Below, one piece after another: positions 7,611 through 16,854 of a stretch of DNA of 34,615 bases. This DNA comes from JAXHUH01 sp034211175. GTDB lineage: Bacteria > Actinomycetota > Acidimicrobiia > Acidimicrobiales > CAIXPF01. The stretch lies in the NCBI GenBank assembly GCA_034211175.1, contig JAXHUH010000174.1, forward strand, positions 1 to 34,615. Direction: 5' to 3'. The stretch's first letter is position 1; each line of letters opens with the position of its first letter. The translations under genes and the position numbers were made by a program. The notes beneath the pieces are model-generated. The model ran no database searches, was not told where the DNA came from, and worked only from the letters and a program-made list of their open reading frames with translations.

Positions 7611-8735
7611 ATGGCAAGGATCAACACGGCGCTGGTCGTCGGTGCCGGCACCGCCGGGACCGCGGCCGCGATGCTGCTGGCCCGCCGGGGCGTCGCCACC
7701 GACCTGATCGAGCTCCGCGACGACGTCGGCGCCCTCGGCTCCGGCATCACGGTCCAGGGCAACGCGCTCCGGGTCCTCCGACAGCTGGGCGTGTACGAGG
7801 AGGCGGCTCGTCACGGCTACGCCTTCACGACGCTCGGCTTCCGGGCGGCGGACGGGACCCTGCTCGCCGAGATCGACGACGTCCGCACCGGCGGACCGGA
7901 CCTGCCGGCCACGGTCGGGATGGAGCGGCCCCGCCTGGCCAGCCTGCTCGTCGACGCCGCCGTCGACAGCGGCGTGAAGCTCCGCTTCGGGACGACGGTC
8001 GACGAACTGACACCGCGGGGCGACGCCGTCGACGTGCGGATGTCCGACGGGCAGACCGCGACCTACGACCTCGTGGTCGGGGCCGACGGCGTGCGGTCGC
8101 ACGTTCGTGACCTGCTCGGGATCGAGTTGACCACCGAACCGGTCGGCATGGGCATCTGGCGCGTCTTCACCGGGCGGCCGCCGTCGATCACCCGCACCGA
8201 CCTCTGCTACGACGGCCCCGAGCACATCGCCGGCTTCTGCCCGACGGGCGACGACTCGCTCTACGCCTACCTGGTCGAGGATGCCTGCGACCGGTCCGGC
8301 CTCAGCGCCGAGCAGGGGCTCGAGATCATGCGGGCCAAGGCGGCGGCCTACGGCGGACCGTGGGACGAGATCCGTGCCCGCATGGTCGATCCGGACCGCG
8401 TCCACCACACCCACTTCGAGCACCACCTGCTGCCGAGGCCGTGGCATCGGGGCCGGATCGTCCTCATCGGCGACGCGGTGCACGTCAGCCCGCCGACGCT
8501 GGCCCAGGGGGCGGCCCAGGCGCTCGAGGACGCCGTGGCCCTCGACGACGAGCTCGCGAACCACGACGACCCCGACGCGGCGCTGGACGCGTTCGGAGCC
8601 CGCCGGTTCGGCCGGGCGAAGCTCGTGGGCGAGACGTCGGTGGCGCTGTGCCGGCTCATGCAGGCCGGTGATCCCGACCGCCAGATCCCGGCGGTGATCG
8701 GCCGGACCCTGGGTGCGCTGTGCGAACCGGCATGA
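7611..8735 (+). CDS. FAD-dependent monooxygenase, second copy
   Basis: This 374-residue FAD hydroxylase belongs to the same broad family as 4139-5380 but is clearly a different paralogue. It shows GAGTAG (residues 11-16), GADGVRSHVR (about 156-165) and a GD motif IGDAVHVSPPTLAQGAAQALEDA (about 284-306, quoted here only as landmarks G-D and P-P). ATG 7611 follows GCGAGGGAG. It lies 17 bp after the FAH gene, and its stop overlaps the next start as ATGA, so it is translationally coupled to the amidohydrolase. Its likely role is a second hydroxylation, for example preparing a vicinal diol for the extradiol dioxygenase at 15861. Confidence 0.9.
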   Translation: MARINTALVVGAGTAGTAAAMLLARRGVATDLIELRDDVGALGSGITVQGNALRVLRQLGVYEEAARHGYAFTTLGFRAADGTLLAEIDDVRTGGPDLPATVGMERPRLASLLVDAAVDSGVKLRFGTTVDELTPRGDAVDVRMSDGQTATYDLVVGADGVRSHVRDLLGIELTTEPVGMGIWRVFTGRPPSITRTDLCYDGPEHIAGFCPTGDDSLYAYLVEDACDRSGLSAEQGLEIMRAKAAAYGGPWDEIRARMVDPDRVHHTHFEHHLLPRPWHRGRIVLIGDAVHVSPPTLAQGAAQALEDAVALDDELANHDDPDAALDAFGARRFGRAKLVGETSVALCRLMQAGDPDRQIPAVIGRTLGALCEPA

Positions 8736-9877
8736 ACGACGGCGAGGCGACCGCCCGCAGGCGCGGGCCGGTCGTCGACGTGCACGCCCACGCCCTGCTG
8801 CCGGCGCTCGATCGCCTGGTCGGCGACGACGGGCGCCTCGCCGCGTACTGGGCCCGGGAGCGTCGCCGCAACGGCGCGCCGTCCGCGCAGGTCAACGTCG
8901 GCATGGTCGCCGAGCGGGTGCCCCAGCTCACCGACGTCGACCGCCGCCTGCGGGACATGGACGCCGCCGGCGTCGACCGCCAGATCGTGTCCGCGTCACC
9001 GTCCCAGTACCACTACTGGGCCGACCCACCGCTCGCGACCGCCCTCTGCCGGGCGGCCAACGAGGCCATCGCCGAGCTCGCCGCCGTCGCCCCCGAACGG
9101 TTGGGCGGGCTCGGGTTGGTCCCGCTCCAGCACCCCGGCCTGATGGTCGACGCGCTCGACCACGCCGTCGAGGGTTGCGGCCTCGCCGGCGTGGAGATCT
9201 CCTCCCACGCCGACACCCCCGACGGGGGCCGGGTCGAGCTGTCCGACCCACGCCTGGACGCCTTCTGGGCACGGGCGGGCGAGCTCGGCGCCGTCGTCCT
9301 GCTCCACCCGTTCGGGTGCACGCTCGAGGAGCGGCTCGACCGCTTCTACCTGTCCAACACCGTCGGCCAGCCCGTCGAGCACGCCGTCGCCCTGTCCCAC
9401 GTGATCTTCGGCGGGGTCCTCGACCGCCACCCCGGCCTCCGGCTGGTCGCCTGCCACGGCGGCGGCTACCTGCCCACGTCGATCGGTCGCGCCGACCACG
9501 GCTGGGCCCACCGACCCGATGCGCGCAGCTGCGCACGGCCGCCGAGCAGCTACCTGCGCGAGCTGTGGTTCGACTCGCTCGTCTTCAGCGCCGACGGCCT
9601 GCGAGCGCTGGTCGGTGCCGTGGGCGCCGATCGCGTCCTGTTGGGCTCCGACTACCCGTTCGACATGGGGGTGGCCGACCCGGTCGAGCGCCTCGCCGCC
9701 GCCGGGCTGGACCCGGCCGCCGAGGCGGCGATCCTCGGCGGCAACGCCCGCGACCTCGGCCTCACCCACCGGGACCGGGCCGACGTCGCCCACCACGGCC
9801 ATCGCGCCGACGACCAGCACCCCGACCCCGACCCGGGCGTCCTGGCGGCGCCCAACACCGATCGGAGCCCCACGTGA
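8732..9877 (+). CDS. Amidohydrolase, ACMSD/decarboxylase-like
   Basis: This 381-residue TIM-barrel amidohydrolase belongs to the amidohydrolase_2 / aminocarboxymuconate-semialdehyde decarboxylase group. The metal ligands are visible: H18 and H20 in VDVHAH, H192 in LLHPFG, H242 in CHGGGYLP and D307 in LGSDYPFD. These enzymes remove a carboxylate non-oxidatively, or hydrolyse, using one divalent metal. ATG 8732 overlaps the previous stop, and its own stop overlaps the GTG of the next gene, so three genes are chained. The C-terminal 50 residues are His/Asp/Pro-rich and probably disordered. I infer decarboxylation of a ring-cleavage or hydroxylated aromatic intermediate. Confidence 0.88.
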   Translation: MNDGEATARRRGPVVDVHAHALLPALDRLVGDDGRLAAYWARERRRNGAPSAQVNVGMVAERVPQLTDVDRRLRDMDAAGVDRQIVSASPSQYHYWADPPLATALCRAANEAIAELAAVAPERLGGLGLVPLQHPGLMVDALDHAVEGCGLAGVEISSHADTPDGGRVELSDPRLDAFWARAGELGAVVLLHPFGCTLEERLDRFYLSNTVGQPVEHAVALSHVIFGGVLDRHPGLRLVACHGGGYLPTSIGRADHGWAHRPDARSCARPPSSYLRELWFDSLVFSADGLRALVGAVGADRVLLGSDYPFDMGVADPVERLAAAGLDPAAEAAILGGNARDLGLTHRDRADVAHHGHRADDQHPDPDPGVLAAPNTDRSPT

Positions 9878-10869
9878 AGTTCGCGACCTACTCGAGCGAC
9901 GGCCGCGTCCGCGCCGGCGTCGTCGACGGCGACTCGGTCCACGACCTCCCCGACGGCGCCACGGTCCTCGACGCCGTCCGCGCCGGGCTTCCCGAGGCCC
10001 TCCGCCTCGGCGAACGGGCCCTCGCCTCGCCGTCCGCGCCGCTGGCGTCGGTCCGCCTGCACGCGCCGCTCGAGCCGCCGACCCTCCGGGACTTCGTCGC
10101 CTTCGAGGAGCACGTGGAGGGCGTCGTCCGCTCCGTCTCCCAGGACGCGACCGTGTCCCCCGAGTGGTACCTGGCGCCGACGTTCTACTTCACCAACCCC
10201 CACGCGGTCGTCGGCCCCGGCGACGAGGTCGCCGTGCCCGACGGGTGCCGGGAGCTCGACTTCGAGCTCGAGGTCGCCGTCGTCGTCGGCGCCGACGGCG
10301 CGAACCTCTCCCCCGCCGCCGCCCGCGACCACGTCTTCGGCTACACGATCCTCAACGACTGGTCCCTCCGGGACCTCCAGCGGGTGGAGATGCGGGTCAA
10401 CCTCGGCCCGGCCAAGGGCAAGGACTTCGCGTCGACGCTCGGCCCGTGGCTCGTCACCGCCGACGAGCTCGAGGACCACCGCGACCCCGACGGGCTCCTG
10501 GCCCTGGCATTGACCGCGGAGGTGAACGGCCACGAGGTCGGGCGCGACCTGCTGTCGAACATGTCGTGGACCTTCGAGGAGCTGATCGCCTACGCGTCCC
10601 GCAACAGCGAGGTCCGCGCCGGCGACGTGCTCGGTTCGGGGACCTGCGGCAACGGCGGTTGCCTGGCCGAGCTGTGGGGCCGCCGCGGCGCCCAGGACCC
10701 GCCACCGCTGCAGCCCGGCGATGTCGTCCGCTTGACCGTCGAGGGCATCGGCGAGGTGTCCAACCCGGTCGTGGCGGGCACGGCAGCGCCGCCGATCCCG
10801 CAGGCACGCCGGCGTCCCCGCACCCGCCCGGCCGAGCCCGCCGCCGCGCCGAGCGGGGCCACGCACTGA
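9874..10869 (+). CDS. Fumarylacetoacetate hydrolase family protein, second copy
   Basis: The product has 331 residues from a GTG at 9874 (GTGA overlap with the preceding stop). It has the full two-domain FAH layout: a small N-terminal domain (MKFATY-type opening) and a catalytic domain. E131 and E133 lie in LDFELEV, D162 in ILNDWSLRD, and the glycine-rich GSGTCGNGG near the C-terminus. This paralogue resembles the 2-keto-4-pentenoate or acylpyruvate hydrolase side of the family more than the copy at 6562. The last 30 residues are a Pro/Arg/Ala-rich tail of no recognised function. It probably hydrolyses a C-C bond after ring opening. Confidence 0.9.
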   Translation: MKFATYSSDGRVRAGVVDGDSVHDLPDGATVLDAVRAGLPEALRLGERALASPSAPLASVRLHAPLEPPTLRDFVAFEEHVEGVVRSVSQDATVSPEWYLAPTFYFTNPHAVVGPGDEVAVPDGCRELDFELEVAVVVGADGANLSPAAARDHVFGYTILNDWSLRDLQRVEMRVNLGPAKGKDFASTLGPWLVTADELEDHRDPDGLLALALTAEVNGHEVGRDLLSNMSWTFEELIAYASRNSEVRAGDVLGSGTCGNGGCLAELWGRRGAQDPPPLQPGDVVRLTVEGIGEVSNPVVAGTAAPPIPQARRRPRTRPAEPAAAPSGATH

Positions 10870-10915
10870 CCGCCCGCCGCGGTCGCAACCACCAATCGTT
10901 CCGAGGGGGACAGCA

Positions 10916-12178
10916 ATGAGCACCATCGAGGTCGCGCGCCGTCGCGGCACCCGCATCGCCATCGCGCTGGTCGCCGCGCTGGCGCTGAGCGCCTGCGGGT
11001 CCGACGACGACGCCACCGACACCGCAGACGCCGATGGGCAGGCGGCCGGGGCCGAGCAGACGACGACCACGCCCGACGAGACGACCGGGGGCGACGCCGA
11101 CGGCGATGCCCCCGGATCGACCGACGACGGCTCCGACGACGCGACCGACGGTGGGGACGGCCCGAGCCCCTACGACGGGGTCGTCGCCGAGCCGCCGGCC
11201 GAGGCACCCGAGCCGGTCGCCGACCAGAGCGTCTGGGTCGTCTCGTGCGGCGAGCAGGTGGTGACCTGCTCGACACCGTCCGAGGCCGTCGTGGAGGCAT
11301 CCGAGGCCGTCGGCTGGAGCGCCCAGATCTGCGACGGCCAGCTCAACCCCCAGGGCTGGTCGGACTGCATCCGCCAGGGCGCGAGCTCCGGCGGCGACGC
11401 CATCGTCACGATCGGCGTCGACTGCGTCGCCGTCTCCGCGGCGCTCGCCGAGGCGGCCGCCGCGGGCATCACCACGATCAACGTCGGCGCCACCGACTGC
11501 GACATCGTCGGCGAGGACCCGCTCTACTCGGGCGTCGTGCCCAAGCTGGAAGGCCTCACCGCCGAGGAGTGGTGGGGCCAGATGGGCGCCCTCCAGGCCG
11601 ACTGGGTCATCGAGCAGACCGGCGGCGAGGCGCGCGTGCTGCTGCTCGAGTTCACCGACCCGCTGTGGGGCCCGTGGCTCGCCACCGGGTTCGCGGACCG
11701 CCTCGCCACCTGCGACGGCTGCGAGATCGCGGCGACGCTCGAGGTCACCAACCAGGACGTCACCGGCGGGAGCCTGGTGACCAGGTTCTCGACCACGCTG
11801 GTCGAGCAGGCCGACGCCAACGCGGTCGTCGTGCCGATCGACGGCTGGTTCCTCGCCGGTCTCGCCCAGGCCATCGGCGAGTCGGGTCGCTCGGACGAGC
11901 TGGCCGTCATCGGCCAGGGCGGCACGGCGGCGAACTTCGACCTGATCCGCGAGGACCGCGGCCAGGACGCGACCGTGGCGTTCAGCCTCGGATGGGACGG
12001 CTGGTCCGGCATCGACGCACTGGTCCGGGTGCTCGCCGGTGAGGAGGTCGTCGCCGGCGGGGTCGGCCACCAGGTCGTCGACGCCGACCACAACCTCCCG
12101 GAGCCGGGCGACGCGTTCCGGTACGTGCCCGAGGTCGCCTTCGAGGACGCGTACCTCGCCGCCTGGGGCGTCTCGTAG
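10916..12178 (+). CDS. Ribose-type ABC transporter substrate-binding lipoprotein
   Basis: The protein is a 420-residue lipoprotein. A basic N-terminus and hydrophobic stretch end in the lipobox LSAC with C27. A long acidic Asp/Thr/Gly linker (about 28-95) follows, then a periplasmic-binding-protein type 1 domain (RbsB-like fold). It would capture a solute outside the membrane and deliver it to the permease at 13752. GAGGGGACAGCA before ATG 10916 is a good ribosome binding site. It is the first of three consecutive transporter genes, placed between catabolic enzymes, so the ligand is probably the pathway substrate rather than an ordinary sugar. Confidence 0.88.
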   Translation: MSTIEVARRRGTRIAIALVAALALSACGSDDDATDTADADGQAAGAEQTTTTPDETTGGDADGDAPGSTDDGSDDATDGGDGPSPYDGVVAEPPAEAPEPVADQSVWVVSCGEQVVTCSTPSEAVVEASEAVGWSAQICDGQLNPQGWSDCIRQGASSGGDAIVTIGVDCVAVSAALAEAAAAGITTINVGATDCDIVGEDPLYSGVVPKLEGLTAEEWWGQMGALQADWVIEQTGGEARVLLLEFTDPLWGPWLATGFADRLATCDGCEIAATLEVTNQDVTGGSLVTRFSTTLVEQADANAVVVPIDGWFLAGLAQAIGESGRSDELAVIGQGGTAANFDLIREDRGQDATVAFSLGWDGWSGIDALVRVLAGEEVVAGGVGHQVVDADHNLPEPGDAFRYVPEVAFEDAYLAAWGVS

Positions 12179-12183
12179 GCCCG

Positions 12184-13755
12184 ATGGCGCACACCAGCCA
12201 CCTGACCAGCCCGAGCGCGACCGCCGGCGCGGACCAGCCGTCCCTGCTCGCGGACGGCGTCAGCAAGCACTTCGGCGGGACCGCCGCCCTGACGGACGCG
12301 ACCCTGCGCGTCCGTCGGGGCACGGTCCACGCGCTCATCGGTGGGAACGGGTCGGGCAAGTCGACGCTGATCAAGATCCTCGCCGGTGTGCACGCGGCGG
12401 ATCGGGGCACGATCGACGTGCACGGCATCACGTGGTCGGCCGCCGACCCCGACCCGCAGCGGGCGCGGGCCGCGGGGCTCCGGTTCGTCCACCAGGACCT
12501 CGGCCTGGTCGACGAGCTCACGGTCGCCGAGAACGTGGCGCTCGACGACGGCTTCCCCACCACGCGCTGGGGGCGGGTCCGCTGGCGGCGGCTCCACGAC
12601 GACGTCGCGGACCTGCTCGCCCGGTTCGAGATCGGCGCCGCGCCCGACCAGCCGGTCGGCACCCTCCGCCCCGCGGCACGGACCATGGTGGCGATCGCCC
12701 GGGCGTCGCGGGACGAGGATGGCGACGTCGTGCTCGTCCTCGACGAACCGACCGCCAGCCTCCCCCACCACGAGTCCGACCTGCTCCTCGACTACGTGCG
12801 CGGCCGGGCCGCCCGGGGCCAGACCATCGTGGTGGTGAGCCACCGGCTCGGCGAGGTCCTCGCGGTGGCCGACGACGTCACCGCCCTGCGCGACGGCCGG
12901 GTGGCGGGCACCGTCGTCGACCGGGCCACCGACGAGGACGAGCTCGTCGAGCTGATCGCCGGTCGGGCCGTCGACCGCGGCCGGCGATCGACCGGCCATC
13001 CCGTCGGCGACCCGGTCCTGCAGGTCGAGGGCCTCCGTTCCGGCGCCGTGCGCGACCTCGACCTCACGGTCCGCTCCGGCGAGATCGTCGGCCTCGCCGG
13101 GCTCCAGGGCTCCGGGCGCTCGTCGGTCCTGCGTGCGCTGTTCGGCACCTCGTCGAGCGTGGGCGGTGCGATGCTGCTCGACGGCGCCGCGTACGCACCC
13201 CGCGACGTCGCCGATGCCATGGGCCGCGGCGTCGTCCTCGTTCCCGAGGACCGCCTCGCCGACGCGGCGTTCGCCGACCTGTCCGTGTGCGACAACGTGT
13301 CGGCCGCCGTCGTCCGTCGCTACTGGCGGGGCTGGCTGCGCCGGGACGAGCAACGCCGGGACACCGACGAGCTGGTCGACCGCTACGCGATCCGGGCCGC
13401 GGGGTCCACGGCGCTGTTCTCGACGCTGTCCGGAGGCAACCAGCAGAAGGCGGTGCTGGCCCGGTGGTTGCGCCGTCGCCCCCGGCTCGTGCTGCTCGAC
13501 GAGCCCACCCAGGGTGTCGACGTCGTCGCCCGCAGCGACATCTACGACACGATCCGCGAGGTGGCCCGATCCGGCGCCGCCGTCCTCGTCGCCTCGTCCG
13601 ACCTCGAGGAGCTCGAGACGTTGTGCGACCGGGTCGTCGTGCTCCGCGGCGGCCGCATCGCCGGCGAGCTGGCCGCCTGGGAGGCGACGCCCGATCGCCT
13701 CACCCACCTCGCCCAGGTCGTCACCACGTCCACCTCCGACGGGAGCACCCCATGA
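12184..13755 (+). CDS. ABC transporter ATP-binding protein, two fused nucleotide-binding domains (RbsA-like)
   Basis: The protein has 523 residues with two tandem ATPase domains, as in ribose/monosaccharide importers. Domain 1 has Walker A GGNGSGKST (about 53-61) and Walker B LVLDEPTAS (about 184). Its signature position reads LRPAARTMVAIARA instead of an LSxGQ motif. Domain 2 has the variant Walker A GLQGSGRSS (about 305), typical of this family, an intact LSGGNQQK signature (about 414) and LLDEPTQGVD (about 436). One composite ATP site may therefore be weak. It starts 5 bp after the binding protein and its stop overlaps the permease start. Confidence 0.9.
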   Translation: MAHTSHLTSPSATAGADQPSLLADGVSKHFGGTAALTDATLRVRRGTVHALIGGNGSGKSTLIKILAGVHAADRGTIDVHGITWSAADPDPQRARAAGLRFVHQDLGLVDELTVAENVALDDGFPTTRWGRVRWRRLHDDVADLLARFEIGAAPDQPVGTLRPAARTMVAIARASRDEDGDVVLVLDEPTASLPHHESDLLLDYVRGRAARGQTIVVVSHRLGEVLAVADDVTALRDGRVAGTVVDRATDEDELVELIAGRAVDRGRRSTGHPVGDPVLQVEGLRSGAVRDLDLTVRSGEIVGLAGLQGSGRSSVLRALFGTSSSVGGAMLLDGAAYAPRDVADAMGRGVVLVPEDRLADAAFADLSVCDNVSAAVVRRYWRGWLRRDEQRRDTDELVDRYAIRAAGSTALFSTLSGGNQQKAVLARWLRRRPRLVLLDEPTQGVDVVARSDIYDTIREVARSGAAVLVASSDLEELETLCDRVVVLRGGRIAGELAAWEATPDRLTHLAQVVTTSTSDGSTP

Positions 13756-14786
13756 GCGACACGATCACGCCGGACGTGGCGGAGGAGGAGGCCACGCCCG
13801 GGCCCGGCGCCGGTCGCAGCGCGGACCGCCTGGTGGTCCGGCTCGAGCCCTACGCCCTGCCCGGGCTGCTGGGCCTGCTGCTGCTGTTCTTCTCGGTGCT
13901 GCCGGCCAGCGCGGACACGTTCCCGACCGCCGCGAACCTGTCGTTCCTCACGGGCAACCAGGCGATCACGATGCTGCTCGCCGTCGCGCTCGTCGTGCCC
14001 CTCGTGTCCGGCCACTTCGACTTCTCCGTCGGCGCCGTCGCCGCGTCGACCTCCGTGCTCGCCGCGTCGCTCATGTCGAGTTTCGACGCACCGCTGGTGC
14101 TCGCCGTCGCCGCCGCGGTGGCGGGCGGTGTCGCCATCGGGACCGTCAACGGCGTCCTCGTCGCCCGGTTCGGGATGAACTCGTTCGTGTCGACGCTCGG
14201 CGTGGCGACCCTGCTCGGCGGGCTCATCCAGCTCCGCACCGGTGGCCGGCCCATCATCTCGGGGATCTCCGGCACGCTGATCCGCTTCGGCTCGGACACG
14301 TGGCTCGGGGTCCCCCGCATCGTCTACGTCGTCCTCGTCGTGGTCACCGCGGTCTGGTACCTGCTCGCCCACACCCCCTTCGGCCGGTCGCTGTACGCCA
14401 TCGGCTCCAACCCCCGGGCGGCCCGGCTCGTCGGCCTGCCGCTGCAGCGCTACACGCTGCTCGCCTTCGTCACGTCGTCGACGCTGGCCGCCGTGGCCGG
14501 CGTCGCGCTCACCGCCCGCACCGGCGGCGCGACCGCGGACCCGGGCCTCACGCTGCTCTTCCCCGCCCTCGCCGCGGCGTTCCTCGGGGCGACGGCGATC
14601 CAGCCCGGTCGGTTCAACGTGTGGGGCACCGTGATCGGCGTCGTGTTCGTCAGCGTCAGCGTCAGCGGCCTGACCCTCGCCGGCGCCGACGCGTGGGTGA
14701 ACCCGGTGTTCAACGGCGCGGCCCTGCTCATCGCCGTCGGCCTGAGCAGCTTCCTGGCCCGCCGCCGAGAGATGGGAGGGGCCTGA
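13752..14786 (+). CDS. Ribose-type ABC transporter permease (RbsC-like)
   Basis: This 344-residue integral membrane protein has about eight to ten hydrophobic segments after a 35-residue soluble N-terminus. The conserved permease features include SGHFDFSVGAV, GMNSFVSTLG and the loop AIGSNPRAARLVGLP that contacts the ATPase. ATG 13752 overlaps the ATPase stop (ATGA) and its own TGA overlaps the next ATG (TGATG), so the operon continues straight into the cyclase gene. It forms the membrane channel of the importer with 10916 and 12184. Confidence 0.92.
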   Translation: MSDTITPDVAEEEATPGPGAGRSADRLVVRLEPYALPGLLGLLLLFFSVLPASADTFPTAANLSFLTGNQAITMLLAVALVVPLVSGHFDFSVGAVAASTSVLAASLMSSFDAPLVLAVAAAVAGGVAIGTVNGVLVARFGMNSFVSTLGVATLLGGLIQLRTGGRPIISGISGTLIRFGSDTWLGVPRIVYVVLVVVTAVWYLLAHTPFGRSLYAIGSNPRAARLVGLPLQRYTLLAFVTSSTLAAVAGVALTARTGGATADPGLTLLFPALAAAFLGATAIQPGRFNVWGTVIGVVFVSVSVSGLTLAGADAWVNPVFNGAALLIAVGLSSFLARRREMGGA

Positions 14787-15784
14787 TGGCCCGACACGAC
14801 CCCGCGGGCGCGATCGACGCGCCCGACCGCACCGACCCGGAAGGCGCCATCGCCGCTGCGGCGAAGCGGTGCTCGAACTGGGGCCGCTGGGGCCCCGACG
14901 ACGTGCTCGGCACGCTCAACCTCCTCGACGAGGCCAAGCGCATCGAGGGCGCCGCGCTCGTGCGGCGCGGCGTCAGCTTCTCGCTGGCCCAGGCGTTCGA
15001 CGCGAACGGCCCCCAGCGGGGCTGGCGGCGGCGGACCAACCCGGTGCACACGATGCTCGACACCGGCGTCGACGCCGAGCGCGGCACCCAGGGCTTCCCC
15101 CACGGGATCGGCGGTGCCGACGACGTCGTCTTCATGCCGCTGCAGGCGTCGACCCAGTGGGACGGCCTCGGGCACATCTTCGACCACGGCGACGCCTGGA
15201 ACGGCCGCCGCGCCGGCGACGTCGTCACCAGCGACGGCGACTCGGTCACCGGCATCGAGACCGCGGCGGCGCACCTCGCGGGCCGCGGCGTGCTGTTGGA
15301 CGTCGGCCGTGCGATCGGCCGCGACGGCGAGCTGGCCGACGGCTTCGCCATCACGGCCGAGCACCTCGAGGCGACCATCGCCGCGCAGGGCGACACGGCA
15401 CGCGTCGGTCGGGGCGACCTCGTGGTGGTACGCACCGGCCAGCTCAGCCGGGCCCGCCGCGACGGCTGGGGCGAGTACGCGGGCGGGCCCGCGCCCGGCC
15501 TGTCGTTCACCACCGCCGACTGGCTCCACGGCACCGCGATCGCCGCCCTCGCCACCGACACCTGGGGCTTCGAGGTGCGGCCCAACGAGTTCGACGACGC
15601 CTTCCAGCCGTTGCACCAGGTCGTGATCCTCCACATCGGCCTGTTCATCGGCGAGATGTGGGACCTCGACGCCCTCGCCGCCGACTGCGCCGACGACGGC
15701 CGCTACGACTTCTGGCTCACCGCCGCCCCCCTGCCCGTCACGGGTGCGGTCGGGGCGCCGCTCAACCCGATCGCGGTCAAGTGA
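14786..15784 (+). CDS. Cyclase-family metal-dependent hydrolase (PF04199)
   Basis: The protein has 332 residues from the kynurenine-formamidase/isatin-hydrolase-like cyclase superfamily. In place of the common HxGTHxDxPxH metal motif it has STQWDGLGHIFDHG (about residues 124-137). The D and last H are kept, but the first and second histidines are replaced. This variant motif occurs in a recognised subgroup, so activity is not excluded. Superfamily members hydrolyse amides, lactams or ring ketones. It is coupled to the permease gene by TGATG. It could open a lactam or hydrolyse an imide in an N-heterocyclic pathway; that is inference. Confidence 0.82.
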   Translation: MARHDPAGAIDAPDRTDPEGAIAAAAKRCSNWGRWGPDDVLGTLNLLDEAKRIEGAALVRRGVSFSLAQAFDANGPQRGWRRRTNPVHTMLDTGVDAERGTQGFPHGIGGADDVVFMPLQASTQWDGLGHIFDHGDAWNGRRAGDVVTSDGDSVTGIETAAAHLAGRGVLLDVGRAIGRDGELADGFAITAEHLEATIAAQGDTARVGRGDLVVVRTGQLSRARRDGWGEYAGGPAPGLSFTTADWLHGTAIAALATDTWGFEVRPNEFDDAFQPLHQVVILHIGLFIGEMWDLDALAADCADDGRYDFWLTAAPLPVTGAVGAPLNPIAVK

Positions 15785-15860
15785 CCACCACCGACGCCGT
15801 GCCACCACCGGCCCCGTGCCACCGACGACCGACCCCACCACTGACCATGCGGGAGTGCCC

Positions 15861-16799
15861 ATGACCGAACGACTGATCACCCACCTCCGCCACGTCGACC
15901 TCGCCGTGCCCGACCCCGCCCCCCAGCTCGACTTCTTCACCAACACCTGGGGGCTCACGCCCGAGCACGACGACAGCGGGCTCACCTTCCTCGCCGCCGA
16001 GGGGTCACCGGAGCAGTACGTCGTCCGGCTGCGGCGGTCCGACGAGAAGCGCCTCGACCTGATCGCCTTCGGCGCCGCGACGGCCGCCGACGTCGACACC
16101 CTCGCCGAGCGGCTCGCCGCCGCCGGTGTCCAGCTCGTCGGCGAGCCCTCGGACCTGCGGACGCCGGGCGGCGGGTACGGGTTCCGGTTCTTCGACAACG
16201 AGGGCCGCACCGTCGAGATCTCCTCCGACGTCGCGGTGCGGCGCCACCGGGCCATCGAGGAGGGCGAGTCGATCCCGGTCCGGCTGTCGCACGTGGTCGT
16301 CAACTCCGCCGAACCGGAGGCGACCCGCAGCTTCTACGAGCGGCACCTCGGCTTCGCGCTGTCGGACACCCTCATGCATCCCCACATGGGCGAGATGATG
16401 TGGTTCCTGCGGGTCAACAGCTGGCACCACTCGCTGGCGATCGCCCGTGGCCCGCACGCGTCGCTCCACCACGCGAGCTTCGAGCTGCGCGGCCTCGACG
16501 AGTACCTGCGGGGCACCGGCCGGGTCCTGCGTGCCGGCGTCGAGAAGATCTGGGGCCCGGGCCGGCACCTCGCCGGCAACAACACCTTCAGCTACTTCCT
16601 CGATCCCAGCGGCAACACGATGGAGTACACGACCGAGCTCGAGCTCGTCGACGAGGACACGTGGCATCCGCACCTCTACGACTTCACCCAGCCCGAGGTC
16701 GCCGACCAGTGGGGCACCGCGAACCAGATGAACGAGTTCGTCGCCCAGCGGTCGTTCAACGACCCGGACAAGGGCCTGTTCGTCGCCCCGCCGGTCTGA
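15861..16799 (+). CDS. Type I extradiol ring-cleavage dioxygenase (VOC fold)
   Basis: The protein has 312 residues with two VOC (glyoxalase-like) modules. The C-terminal module has the whole extradiol active site: Fe/Mn ligands H144, H203 or H204 and E255, plus second-shell H190, H236 and Y245. Their spacing parallels the well-studied 2,3-dihydroxybiphenyl dioxygenase set. It would cleave a catechol-like ring next to the two hydroxyls using O2 and Fe(II). CGGGAG before ATG 15861 is the ribosome binding site. The conserved active site makes a true dioxygenase much more likely than a generic VOC protein. The substrate is unknown; neighbours suggest a hydroxylated aromatic or pyridine-type ring. 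Confidence 0.88.
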   Translation: MTERLITHLRHVDLAVPDPAPQLDFFTNTWGLTPEHDDSGLTFLAAEGSPEQYVVRLRRSDEKRLDLIAFGAATAADVDTLAERLAAAGVQLVGEPSDLRTPGGGYGFRFFDNEGRTVEISSDVAVRRHRAIEEGESIPVRLSHVVVNSAEPEATRSFYERHLGFALSDTLMHPHMGEMMWFLRVNSWHHSLAIARGPHASLHHASFELRGLDEYLRGTGRVLRAGVEKIWGPGRHLAGNNTFSYFLDPSGNTMEYTTELELVDEDTWHPHLYDFTQPEVADQWGTANQMNEFVAQRSFNDPDKGLFVAPPV

Positions 16800-16854
16800 T
16801 GCGGGCCACCACCCCCGAGCACACCCGCCGACCCCCCGACGTGAGAGGAACACC

